Below, piece by piece: positions 42,501-55,800 of a stretch of 64,000 nt of DNA. The notes under the pieces were generated by a model. The model had not been told where the DNA came from. It did no database searches and was given only the letters and a program-made list of their open reading frames with translations. The DNA comes from Aplysia californica. Lineage: Eukaryota; Mollusca; Gastropoda; Aplysiida; Aplysiidae. Location: assembly GCF_000002075.1 (NCBI RefSeq), contig NW_004797295.1:1685358-1749357 (forward strand), read 5' to 3'. The translations under genes were made by a program, and so were the position numbers. Every line of letters starts with the position of its first letter. The first letter of the stretch is position 1.

Positions 42501-45500
42501 AAACTGCAATCCCATCTTGTCTTTTGATATAAAATAAGACGTAAATTGGCCAAATTAAAATTTGTGATATTAAAAGCAAAGTAATTAAGTAAGAATGGAT
42601 GAGATAGATATTCAAATGTCAAAGGAAATGAAGGAATGTGGTTCAGTGAAATTAATAGAAATAAATAAAAGATTCAGTTCTGCTATAATATTGACAAAAA
42701 AAGCAAACAAAATTCAAACACAACAGCATAGCAGATAGAATCAGCAACCATCTTTTATTCTTCAAATCACTCGTTTTAACAGAGTATCTCACGATAATGA
42801 CAAAAAACAGCCCCCCTCACATACATAGACACATCACTGCAAAAACAGTGTCTACCTTTCTTCCTTGCATTCTAAAGCTCCTCAAAGTCCGCACAATTTT
42901 TAAAAAATCTTTATCTTCATCAAACAGAACTTTCGAATATATACTGTCACACTTATCCAGAAATTACAGAATACATTACATTCTATATAAGACAAACATA
43001 GTAAAATAACGTGTCCACTCCTAATAAAGAACCAATCAAGTACACTCCACTTGAAATTACTATTTCAAGAATGCTGCACAGACATTTGTACGGGACTTGT
43101 CATGAGATGGGCTGCTTTGTTACACATAATCTCTCCACAAAGACAGAGTTTGCTAACATTAGCAAGGACAAGATTAACATAAACACAACCAGCATAACAG
43201 GGAGTGACCAAAAGAAATACACACTCTCAATGTATTATGTGTCAGTGAGTAGCCTCTGTTTGATATGAGTAACGCATTTATGTACACTGTATGTGTATGT
43301 GAAGTCAAACAACAAAGGATGATAGACCTAACTACCGACATGTGGAATGCCATAGGTGATATCAGAGGCTTCCTGTACCCTCTGACATCTATATTGTGAA
43401 AGGTACAGTATAACAAGGATAGGTCGAACACAGAAGGCTTGAAATCACGCATCCATCGAACTGTGCCTGTGGTCCATTTTTTTTTCTTCTTTATCTTTAT
43501 AAGATATCCCTCGAACTACCGAGGCCAGCTTCGACGAATTCAAGCTATCTGTGTTATACTGTATTAAGAATTTCCTCAACTTCCCTCTTTATCACAGAAT
43601 ATAAAAGGCTTGAAAAATCATGAACATAATGGAAATTAACCAAGACAGCCTTGGAGTTTCAGTGTTTTTGAAGCTACTTTCCAATTTTCCTTGTAATAAA
43701 TAAATAGTTCTACATGTACTTTATATATATATGATGATAATGTGAGAAAACATATTTACAGCAGTAGGGAGAATAATAAATAACAAAGGACATTGCACAT
43801 TTTACAACAAAAGCCAGAAAATGTTGTCATACTCCAGTTCCAGTTGGTTTCACAGTTCAGCTGACAATGAGAATCTCATAAACCTCTCTGCCATGAAATT
43901 CTTGCAGCAGGACCAGGCTTCTCACTACATTACAACAATTAGGAAATTATCTAGTGTAAACATTGCAAAATAACGTAGAGACAAAAATCCTAGCTTTTCC
44001 ACATAAAAGTTTATCATATTTCATTAAAATCTTTCGAAACAGTCTATCTCAATCTATCTCAAAATGGCAGTTGTTAAAACTAAAAAAACTCCAACAATGA
44101 CCTCAGATCTCTTCCTTTTCCGAGCCTCATCTAGTATGCTTATATTATATTCAGTTCCAGTCACCTCAGTCCATGTCTTTTCAAACCACTGTAGCAATTA
44201 TGCCCTGCTATTCAGACCTTATGTAAACTGATGAGAACAATAAAGGCAATCAATAAATAATAGAATAATAAAACTCACCATAAACATTTTTTTTTCAGAA
44301 AACCAAAGGAAGCTAATACAGAAGTTAGCACCACAACAAATGACGGAGCATTTTTGCCCTTGAAGTGCACTGTGAGAAAAGGACAGAGCAGTTTCACAGA
44401 CCTGCCAGTTGTTGGTGTGGCAGTGAAATTTATGAGCTAGAATAAATTACACAATACATCAAGCATAGACCATAATGGTAATCAAAAGAATATATATATA
44501 TATATATATATACAAAGAAATTCTAAGTAATTTTCTAGAAAGGATAAGAAAAAAGTGAAGCTTGATATTCCAAAAACAAGGATAAAATCTTCCATTTGTT
44601 CAACAAACCATTTCTCCCATCAGATGGTTTTCATCCAAGTTCAATTCACTTGTAGATCTAGACATAATGAAATCTTTGACAAGGATTATCAAGAGCATTA
44701 TGTCAACAATTTTAGCAACACAAATTATTTTGAATTTCAGCTGTGGAAGCTAAATAGTATAAGCAAAATCAGTATTGATTATAAAAATGAATTTAAAAAA
44801 GAGAAATCGCCACTAAAAAATATCAACTAACTAAATTTGAGCACTGTAAAGTAAAATATGTAAAATCAGAAATTTACAAAAGAGAAAAAGCTACATAATG
44901 AAATCTGTTCTCAAGCTCAGCTTGTATGTATCATGATAAGTGCAAGTGCAAGGCAGACTCAGATAAAGAAGCTTTAAAACAACATTACCATTCATACTTA
45001 AAACAACAGGCAAAAATGGCTGAACAGTGAGGTACCGGTACTTATAACACATGGGATCAAGCAAAAACAAAGAATGAGAATTTCTTTGGTACTGTTAATG
45101 CGTAGGACATGTCAGTGTCTACAAATGTCATCTTATCACCGCTGTGCGAAGATGAACGGGACTTTTGCACTTCACAGCACTGTTTAAACATATCACAAAT
45201 TCAAATGCAGAAAAGAAAATGCCACTCGAAATTACTTATATGGAAGAAAACATATTGCTTATCAGCCCACTTACAAGTTTTCAGAAGACATGCATCTGTT
45301 CAACTAGTTAGAATAGAGTATTGTTGAGTTGTAGTCCATGGCGAGGCAAAGCAATTATGCCCGCATTTTGCCTGGAACTGATTAAGATAACAGTTACAGT
45401 TTACAGAAAAATAAGGACAACCCACCACTATAACAGAAGAGCAGATGAAAAGACAAGTGAAGAGAATCATATACTGCACTATAGTTCAACAGCACTGTAA

Positions 45501-46864
45501 TATCTGGTCCAGTTGCAACACAATTCATTTCTCACTGAACTTGTTGATCTTGTTTAATAAGGTCATGAAAAACTGGAAAGAGAGGTGTTTGATTATGAGG
45601 AGTTTGACATTTGGATAGTAATGTAAAATTGTAGAAATGTGTAAAACCTGCAGTCTTTACAAAGCAATGATAAATACTGATTTTTTTTAAACCCAGTCTC
45701 AATTCTTCAGACAGCCAAGCACAAGAGAGAATGGTAAATCTGAAAGTTTTGAATTGCCCTTTTGGTATGCACTGCAAAAGACCTTTTACACTGTCCTTTA
45801 CTTTCTGTACCTGTACATAGATGTATGTGAGAGTGTATATATCCTTTAACACTACGCTACTCTAAAGAATTTATGAAGAATACAGACAATGGCTTTCACT
45901 GTAAAAATTATTTTCAAACGGCAAATGAATCTTACAGTAATGTTATATGACCACCAATTTGATACCAAATGTGGTGACCCCCCCCCCCCCCCAATTATTT
46001 GCCGAACAAGTATAAATTAAGACAACATTTGTTGTCATAGGAACTTACTTATGAAAACTGGAGCAGGCCTACTCTAAAACCCATAAAACATAAGAGAGGA
46101 TAGATTTCAAATACAAGCTAACCAAATTAATCACCCCCTCTTACCATCCTTAAACAATTCACATATATATATATATATTTGTGAAATCATTTTCAGTTAC
46201 AGTATCGCACGAAAGTAGTCGCACGAAAGTAGTATCTACTGATAATGATTATCATGTCTTGTTTTAAGTCCACCGAATTAAAACCCACAAAAAAAAAAAA
46301 AACCCAAAACAAACAAAAGTATAACAAAAAGCAGGAACAATAATAGAATTGAGACTATCTGCTGATAAAATATTCAATGAATGCTTTTCAATCACACGCT
46401 TAAAAGTGTAAAGGTGAATACCTTCAAAAGTATTTCATCAAAACAAATGTTTCTTTGTCTAGTAATACAACCCCCAAAGAGTGAAGCAGAGTAAACAATT
46501 CATGATAGTCATCTCAGAGGAATGTATTCCACATTTGTAATGTCAGCAAAGAAGCATGGCACACTTTCTTCCCATTCATGTCCACAGTGGAAGAACAGTT
46601 TATTGAAACCACCTGTTACACTAATCGCATTGGTATTTTTAACAGCTTGTTTATTAGAAACTTTTACAGATTGCCATTTTCAACCATTAATTTCTCTCGG
46701 AAATACATGAAGGGGGCCTGATATTACTCCAGTTTGATTTGATACAGAGAGATAGAAACCCAATGACAAAGCCTTGTCCCTTTTTGACACCAGCCTATAT
46801 CCTCAAAGCATGGTACATCAAATTCACAGGAAGGGTAGACTTATCCGATATACGCAGACAGCTT
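39536..46864 (-). other. Probable golgin 3' UTR/downstream spacer, no coding exon seen
   Basis: 7.3 kb with no supported exon. The plus strand is A-richer than T here, as in golgin introns to the right and opposite to shootin introns to the left, which suggests transcription from the minus strand. It holds SINE fragments at 40640-40740 and 41037-41300, AT microsatellites (44491-44513), and a C run at 45979. Possible minus-strand polyadenylation signals (TTTATT on plus) include 40182-40187 and ones near 42415 and 42753; none can be chosen from sequence alone. Confidence 0.4.
41037..41195 (-). repeat. SINE-type interspersed repeat, copy B
   Basis: Second copy of the repeat at 34446-34600, with the same ACGGCGCTCGCAACTGCATA end preceded on the plus strand by an ATT repeat, the retroposon tail. 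Similar body sequence continues to about 41300. Confidence 0.78.
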
Positions 46865-46882
46865 TCATGGGGAACGCCACAG
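46865..46882 (-). CDS. GOLGA4: Golgin terminal exon (candidate): LWRSP stop
   Basis: After acceptor ccttttattttcacag the frame reads LWRSP and TGA (46867-46865). The phase fits the GRIP exon and a short Trp/Arg/Ser tail is typical after GRIP domains (human form ends SWLRSSS, from memory). The intron would be 5.3 kb. Chosen over weaker acceptors near 51.4-51.6 kb. Confidence 0.55.
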   Translation of the reverse strand: MWRSP

Positions 46883-49800
46883 CTGTGAAAATAAAAGGAA
46901 AAAAATGCTCCAGGAAACAGCAGTGAGACTTTCTTAAAAATAACAATCTATAAGTCATGGACATATACCACAGTACTCACTGATCAACAAAGAAAATATA
47001 GTAACAGAATGAGCCCAGAATTCTCCACTAATACCAAAACCTCATCAATCACGAATACAGAAATTCACATGCAGTTTTCAAAAAAATTGCCTTTGCTGGA
47101 GAAAAATCTTTGCGACAATCCTTGAAAATACAAAACACAAGCATATGTCAATGCAGTATGTTAATGCACTTACTCCTCAACATAACTGTGTCTGTGAAGA
47201 ACATGCAATAACAATTTGAGCCTCCAGATTTCAGTATCGGTTTGAAGACTCTCCACGTTGATTAGCTACTCAATCAAGACTCCAAATTGTATCCACTCTT
47301 TCAGAAGCCCTGAGGCATTCTTGTAATGACAAGTTGTAGAAACTACAGGTCATAAAAATGATACCATAAGCCTGCATCTCTTTTAAAAGAATCTTCCACT
47401 TTCCTTTGGAGTAGACAGTCAAAGTTGCCTTTTGTTTCCCACAGTATATATATATATATATATATATATATTAACCATGTACATGCTTGCATGCATGCTA
47501 AAAGTTCATTTTACTAGCTCAGAACAGTAAAGTTAAAATGACTTACCAGAGAATATATTATATCAACACTTACAAGAGAAATTTCAACAGTCCACTGTGA
47601 GACGAATATTACTTGCTTACTTTTTTTACATGAACATACTGAATCAGTCACTTGTTAGCTGTGTAGTTTTTCTGCAAGCCATACATTAAATGCAGACTAA
47701 AAGTTTGTAACAGAATAGAACCCATAAACACAACAGAACCTCCCTGAGTAATATACGAAATAACTCATTGACCTCCTCCCCAACTAATCTTTTTTCTCAA
47801 GCATTGAAAGAATGCATCAGTAGTAGCCTATTTAAATGTCGACATTAAAATTTCATTGCTTGAAGTTATGAGAAAAAAATTGATGAAATAACGGTCATCA
47901 ACTGCTGAGAAAAAAAACAGACAGCAATAACAGACAGAAAGTGAAAAAGTAAGACCAATGAGCAACACCCTCCAACTACTCGCACAAGCACAGATGATAC
48001 GAGAGGACATAAGCCTTACCTTATATCTCAAAGACCAAGAGATCAAATATAACAAGGAGGACAAAAACTTTGCTCAGGTCTAAACATAATGCAGTGTCAC
48101 ACCTTTCAAACTACACAAGGGCAAAAGATACTAGTTATTTTACCACGTGCTGAAATAGATAAATAACAGTAGGCCTACATATTGTTGGATGCTTTACACC
48201 TTAGTTTTTTTTTAAACCTGTGTCAGCCTTTCATAAATATGACGCCAACCTTCATTAACACTTTCACTACCGCGAGCCGCATTTTGCGGCTCGAGAACCT
48301 GGCCTCGCTGGATTGAGAGCCGCAAAATAGGGCTCGAGTGGCTCGCTATCTATTCCAATCCAGTAATGAAATTCTCGGCCAATCCAAGTTTTCAAAATAA
48401 TAGAATAGACTTCCTGTTAGCAGATACGAAAGAAATATAGCACTGAGAGACGATTTTCAGTCATTTCAGTGCTTTTTTTTGTCCCCTTCGAAACGTAAAA
48501 ATCTTTAAAAAAGAGCTCTCCTGACTTCAGCATATGTCTCATATTTCACTTCTTTATTAGGTACACATACACAACTTTCAGCTTTTCTTTGCATTACTTG
48601 AGGCAACCTACCTGGGAAGTCTGAATGATGCTGTTGTTGTACCTTTTTAAATATGACCTTTCAAAGCAGGAAAATTGTTGTTTCATATGACACATTCGAT
48701 ATTGCATAATCACTTTTAGAAACCCCAAACTAATATAATTGGAATTAATCTTTAATATTGTATCACCATCTGATAGATTATTTTTTAACCTTCAGTTTGA
48801 TGGGCCACATGATATGGTTTGTGTGTGTTTAGTCGGATGTTTTGACATTTTCCTGTGGCGGGGTAGGGGCGTAAAAATAGGTCAGGGAAAAGCCCTGGGC
48901 CAGTGGTGGATTTTAGCCTGGTAGGAAAAGAGTTAAACGGCCAAATTCATATCTCCAATATTCACACTAAATTCCACAGCCCCCCAAAAAACTCTGGAAA
49001 AGTAAACTCCTGAAAAAAATCCAGGTGCAACATAAAATTACAAGTTTAAAAAATCAAGAAATATAGAGAGAAAAAAAAATCAATGTATAGTAAGTTATGT
49101 TTTGAAACATCAAATCAAAAACTAGTCATGTGACAAAAAAACTTAACTTGGGTCGGGGTAGAGCTGCCAACCAAACACTTCTAGACCTGCACTCGGACTC
49201 CACTGACAGAGGAATTTTAACAGAAGACCCTTACAATTTATTATTATAATGCATTTCCTTTTTTCACGTTGATTTTACAATTAACACCAATTGTTCTCAA
49301 GCAAAAACTTAACTGTAGCAAGCAAATTCACACAATGAAGGCTTTTTCAAAGGGGAATGTCTATCAAAATCGTGGGCTTGGAAACCTCAAAAGTGGTGGT
49401 GGTGGGGTTGGGGTGGGGGTACGGGGAATACATACACTTAATGTTGTTATACCAATAACCAGATGACTGCTACACGAAATAATACAAAATCAAGAGGTCT
49501 ATGAATGTGCACTCACCAAAGATACATTTACAATGAAAGAAGACTACACAAAATTTCCAACATTCTAGACTCTGCGATAATTGTCAAATGGTTCTAATTC
49601 GACTTGATCAAAAGTACCAAATTTTCTTCGGCTGAACATCTACACAACTATGGAGACATACAGTTACAGGTCCCTTCACCCTAAGCTCCATTAATCGGCA
49701 AAAACTAACGGTGCACAAATTTAACTGGCAAACTGTGTTTAAGCCATAACAAACTGGAAATAAATCATTTGAAGCCCTGTGTGACTGAGTGAGCATAGAG

Positions 49801-52800
49801 TACAAGACTAGACGAAAAGGGGTAAATCGCCATGCTAAAAAACATTGATTCTATAAAGCGAATTACAAAACATCATTCTTTATGGATCACCATCAACAAA
49901 GGGGAATAAGTAATGTTGCAGGTGAAAGCAGTTAGAAATAAACCCATCCACAAAAAACATTGAGTGATAAGACCATTGAAAAGTTCAAAAACAGGAAAAT
50001 AAAAGGAAAAAAATCTGTACAAAATGATTGGTTACCCACACTTAATCAATGTAAAACAAAGAAGAGACTATAGGCCAAACACTTCTACTAAATATCCACC
50101 CCCATTTCCACAATTTCTAATTTTTATTCCTTCCGTTCACTACTCATAAGCATTATGGCTGTCCATATCAGCTTCATAAGATCGAATGACGAAACAGCAT
50201 CAGAGGAGTTGCAAAACTCTTGATCAATATTTTTTTAACTGCACTGTTGTCCAGAAAGAGCAGTATTGCTAAGAAATCAAAGACAATGGTTATGTCAGGC
50301 ACATGACAAGACAATCACACTTACTTTTTCACTCTTTCTCTCCCTTCTCTCTCTTTCACTCACATACACAAAAAACACAAACTTGAACAAGAGACCAATC
50401 ATGAACAACAACATACTTTCAAGCATGCTGACACTTACACTCGATTTCATGAATACAAACACACCCCTGCCTCAGCAACCCTCAAACTGCATATAATTTG
50501 AAACAAACTGGAGTTGGGCTATGTGACATACTAGGTCAAACAAAGACATGACTTATTCAATATGCTGGTCTACATTGTCAAACATGTCACTTGACAGAGG
50601 AAAACAATACAAAAAAGAATCTCAAGATTAGGAAAATGACAAAAACCTCACATTTGTTTATTAAAGCCAAAGTATAACAATTGCAAAGCTCACAGACAAG
50701 GCAAAGAAATAACCCACAGAAAATTAGTTGCCCGAAATACTAGCATACATACTTACTTTTTATTTTACACTACAGATACCAGTACCCCCCAAAAAAACCT
50801 GTTACTTCAATCCTTCAAATAAAAAGAAAACGTGAGAGCAAAAATTCCCCATAACAGAAATAAAAAGGACAACATCAGGGATGCAAAAGTAAGGAAATGA
50901 TAAGTACCATGTGAACTGTCTGTTGAGATCAGATCTGCAAAATGATTAGGAGTTTAAAGTAGTCAGATTGTCAGACTGACAAGTTCTTAGGGTTCTGAAC
51001 AGACTATGTTCACAACTAAAAGAACACACAATACTTTGCTAACATAGTCATGCCCTAGTCTCTTGCAATTTTCTAAAATCTATCTAATGCACTTTTATTC
51101 ATTGCATGCCATTTTCAATTTTGATTGCTCTCAAGATTTTCTCACAAAATCCATATAAATACGAGGGAGATTTGTATGTGGATTTTTCAAAGCTGCCTTT
51201 TTCTTGTCATCTACTTCAAAGATTACCAAAAAGTGGGGCCAAACAAGGAGTAACTTATTAGCCACGCAGTGTATACTTGCAAAGGTGTTTTTATCTTAGA
51301 AAATAATGATGATTTTGTGTCTGTAGACCCTCCAGATGTCTATCCCTAGCAATCCATTTCCAGTGAAAGGAAAAGCAGTTTTTAGAGGACGGCTGTCTGC
51401 TACCTTTGAATCAGTAAGTAGTGTGCATTGTCTGTAGTACACTTTTTACAGAAAGTTTAAAAAAAGAAAGATTTTGAGTCATGAACATTTTCACCATACT
51501 TTTCAAACCTTGTAACTTCAATTTCCTTCCATAATTCAAAGCATTAACATACCAGGTATTCCCAATATGATGGAAACCCTGAAAAATTCTGTATTGGACT
51601 GGTACAGGTAAGTATTGTTTTCATATGAAGAAAAAAAGTACAGTAAATTACACAACAAAATACTGCAGGACAACACTCAAAACAACATTTACATTTTTTT
51701 TTTTTAAACTAAAAAAAGCATCATGCTATCCCAAATCATCTCATCTCACGGAAGCAAATTGGAAATAAATTCTTGACATGAAGAATGCTGAACTAGCAAT
51801 GGTTCATCCTAATGTAGAGCATTTTCACCAAATTAAGAAATCCAATCTTACATCAAAAGAAACATGCTAAGTAAAACAACTGATCCAAAATAAAACAGAA
51901 AAAATTCTTCACAAAGTCCCAAATAAACAAGAAGCGAGACAAAAAAAGTTCCATTAAACACAATTATGCAGAATTTAAAGACATGTATACTTTAAAAAGA
52001 TCAAAGGGAGCGGTTACTAAGGTCTAATTTTTAAAAGTGGAATTCTAGAGATTACCAAGTCCCCAAAAAAAGAGCTGGATACAGAGACCAAGAATTTCAA
52101 GCCACATAAACCTCTGTGCTGAGGCTGAAAGAGAACTGTGAAAAAGTCCCTACGAGTAATTACTGGTATTGTAAACGAAAAGACTCACCGATTTAGCATC
52201 TGCCTTGGCAACTACATTTCTGGTTTGTTCATCTGAGAATCTGACCACAGTGGCAATCACGCGAGCCAGCGTCTGAAAGCCAGAAAAAATTGAAATAAAG
52301 AAACTTTGCTCTGAAAACCAGAGGCAATATTAAAAACAGAACACCTATGGTGTCAAAAAGGCAAATAGATACCAGTATTGGATAATGTAACATATATGGC
52401 AATAAAACATTTGATTTAATAAGGGTGATAAAACTACAAAAAAGGAAAACGCCCAAGTAATGCAACAAAAATATCTACTCAGCTCTCCGTGTCATTACTT
52501 AAAAGGAGAGAAAAAAACAACCCACCTAAAATGGGGGCCATTAAAAGAGCATACACATAGATAGATAAGGTTTATTTTTGACTAACGCTTAGTCAATACT
52601 TACCCTCGTCTCCTTGCCCATCATGAATTCGTACAGGATGTTCTTCAGGTACTGCAACAAACAAAATACATTGAATAAATAATACATACTACAGTACATA
52701 AGAACACTAATCAACATCACATACCTTTCAGTCAGGAAGAGAAAAGTCCCCTGACCCCATGCTATGAACAAGCACAGGCCAAAAAACAGTTTACCTTTTC

Positions 52801-55800
52801 AACCCCAACAACACATAGATCATTTGTGGTACAATCTATGTAGAACAGAAGTCATGATATTTGCAATTCAAGGAGGTGGGGGTCGCTTTCTTTGAGAGGT
52901 AAAATTAGCGAGAAAATGGCTGCCAAAGTTTGGTAATTTTCATAGCTTGAGAGTCCTTGGAAACTGAAAATTTACAGTTTTTGTGCCTTTAATCAAAGTT
53001 TTTCAGTAAAGTGAACACGGAAATGTGTTTTAAAATGGACACAAAAGGTGTTGAGCCAAAACAGAAAATTAGACAAATTTGCCCGAAAGCCAGAAAAATG
53101 TCCGTTTCTTTGATTTTATTATTTTAACGGGCGCCTCATTTCACCACGATGCCTCATATTTATATATCATGTTGCTTTGGCCCTCCGTGTTAGTGCCAAC
53201 CACAGCTTTAAAGGATATTACATCGCGGGAGAAAGGAGATAATAAAATACCTTCTCCACTACGGAACTGAACACACAGCTTGCAAGGTGAAGAGATTAAC
53301 CATTACATCACAAATATCTGTAGTTGTCGTCAATATATCATAATCAAGTCTTATAACAGTCCTTTCTTATGTTTAATTACACTAATAAAAATATGCGGTT
53401 CAATACAAAGCTCTCAAGGAATTCTGAAGTAAGAGGCTATATCTTTTAAAATAACAAGACAACTAAGCAAGCTTGTCATACACACACCCGACACAGCTCA
53501 TGAACTACTCACAGAACTAACAACAGAAAATGTTACCTCAAATTCTGTGGGCTCTCTGAAGACAGCCGAATCGTCATGGTTACTGTAGGAACCATCTAGA
53601 CTTAAAGGAGGGTCATCATCATCCTGAGGATATTTGCCCTTGACCTCCATTTTTTCAATCTGCCGAGAGTGCAAACAAGTGATTAGCTCTGTAAGGCTTC
53701 CATTGGAGCGGATAAAAGACAATGAAATATTAGATCATCTTAAAAGTTCCATAAACAGACTTTTTTCCCATTGTTTTTTCCTATCCTATTTTGCAACCAG
53801 ACATTACAACATAGGAATGACAGAAAGAAAGAAAAATCATTAATTCCTCTCCTGCAGTGTGACAAATCTAATTGCAAGTTTTTGACATGAAGTGGTCTAG
53901 AACAGGAAAATTGTGGCACTTTTTACACACAAGGAAAGACTTGGCTTCATTCCGTCAGATATAACTGTTAAATACAATGGTCCCCAAATAGACACACAGC
54001 AGGAGAAGAGTTTACTAGATCAGTTACAAAACAAGTGAACTTACAGCCACAAAGACCACCAAAAGCTTCATTTAATGAAATATTTGATATGGGAAATTAT
54101 CGTTTGGGAAGCCCTTCAAAAAGACAATATACCTAGAGAATATACCATGAATACTGTCAGCAAACAGTACTACAAGCGGAAAAATTTTGAATTTCACAAC
54201 AAACGACACAAGTGAAGAGTACAAATGTCTCTTTATCAATAAAAAGAAGAAAAAATTTTAAGCATGTTTCAGCCATTTCAGATTTTGAAATATTGATTAC
54301 ACTTTCTGTGAATACAGAAAGCAATAATGGTCCATAAGCACTCTACCCTCTCACAATTTTTCTTTCAGGAAAGACTTTTATCATGACAGACACACAATCA
54401 GGGCTCACTTTGCGACTCAGCTCCCTCTCCCGAATCTTGCTCTGGCTGAGCTCTGCATTGAGTTGTGACAGTTGAGCCTGCAAAGACAAACAAGAAAACA
54501 ACATAAAGATAGACATACGACATTTAACATTAGATACAGACCAAATCTAAAAGAAAGCTAGGATCAATCAATCTTTAAAAACAACAAAAAGTAAATCAAG
54601 ACACTTGTCAAAATAAGTTTATCAAACTATACAGCACTGCATAGACATAATTCTGCAAAGAAAGAAATCATAACAGAGACAAGAAGTCGAATGATATGAA
54701 GTCATGACAGCATTTAGTACATATCACTTATTTACACTGTACAGCTTGCAGGCTAAAATCTTTTTTTTTTAAATTAAAAAAGACTAAAAACACAGTAGAG
54801 GGGTGGTAATTTTTTACCAACTGTAGCCCACCAAATACTCTTGTATCTTCAAAAAGATCTTATTTTTTTTAAACGGACACAGACACAGCTGTGGATCTGA
54901 ACTGTTTTTGACAGACAACTGGTCACTCACTTCCAGGTCTATATTATGAAGTTCTAGGTCCTGAATATCCACCGAGTAATTGGCATCACCGGGCTGTGAA
55001 GAGATCTTAGGAGCTGCCAACAAAGGACTAGGTAAGGTGCCCCTAGACATCTCTTCTCCACTACGAGCTTCAGCAAGCTCCAGCCTATGAACAACACATA
55101 AACATATAATAGGTATAATATGTGACATTCATTCAGACGAAAGCATAGATTAGTCCACAAAATCTCCTAGATCAATGAACACATTCCACTTCACAATATC
55201 AGTTTTCAGATAATTAAAAGAGCTAAAAAAAGAGGAAAGTGAGTAGAATAATAGAAACAACAACTTTTCCTTACTCAAGTCAAAATTAAAAAATTAACTT
55301 TTCAAAAGTTTCACTTAAATAGTGGAAGTAACAGAAATATTGTTAATTTACAATTCATAAATATAAGCCTGGACTGTGTAAGGAAACAGAGTAAAGTGGA
55401 GGATGAAAAACAAGTACATACAACATTTTTCACACTTAAGCTAAAATAGCAAAAAAAAAAACAAAACCCAGACAACAGAAAGGAATCAAGCATCTCAGCA
55501 AACAATGAGGTCTTTCTTTTGCTATATATATGTAGACAGACCTACCTTATAATGACAACAAACCAAAGAACAACAATTCAATTCCCAATTTCGTTTCAGT
55601 GAAAACAAGAAAGTTTTAGATTTTAACTTTAAAAATTTCTTGAAGTTCCTCTTTGTATTGCACTTAGAAAAAAAAAAGTGTGTGTATTATTTGGTGTCAA
55701 GCTGAGCATTAAGAAAATCATGCATACATAAATATACACACTGGCCACTTAACAAACAAGAGTCACAAATGATTATGAAAGGTAATGGGAATAGTGTGAA

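Noticed and set aside
51420-51600. Alternative golgin terminal exons on the minus strand here
   Set aside because: Frames starting after acceptors near 51470 or 51580 fit the phase but give tails unlike any GRIP golgin; the 46865-46882 exon fits better.
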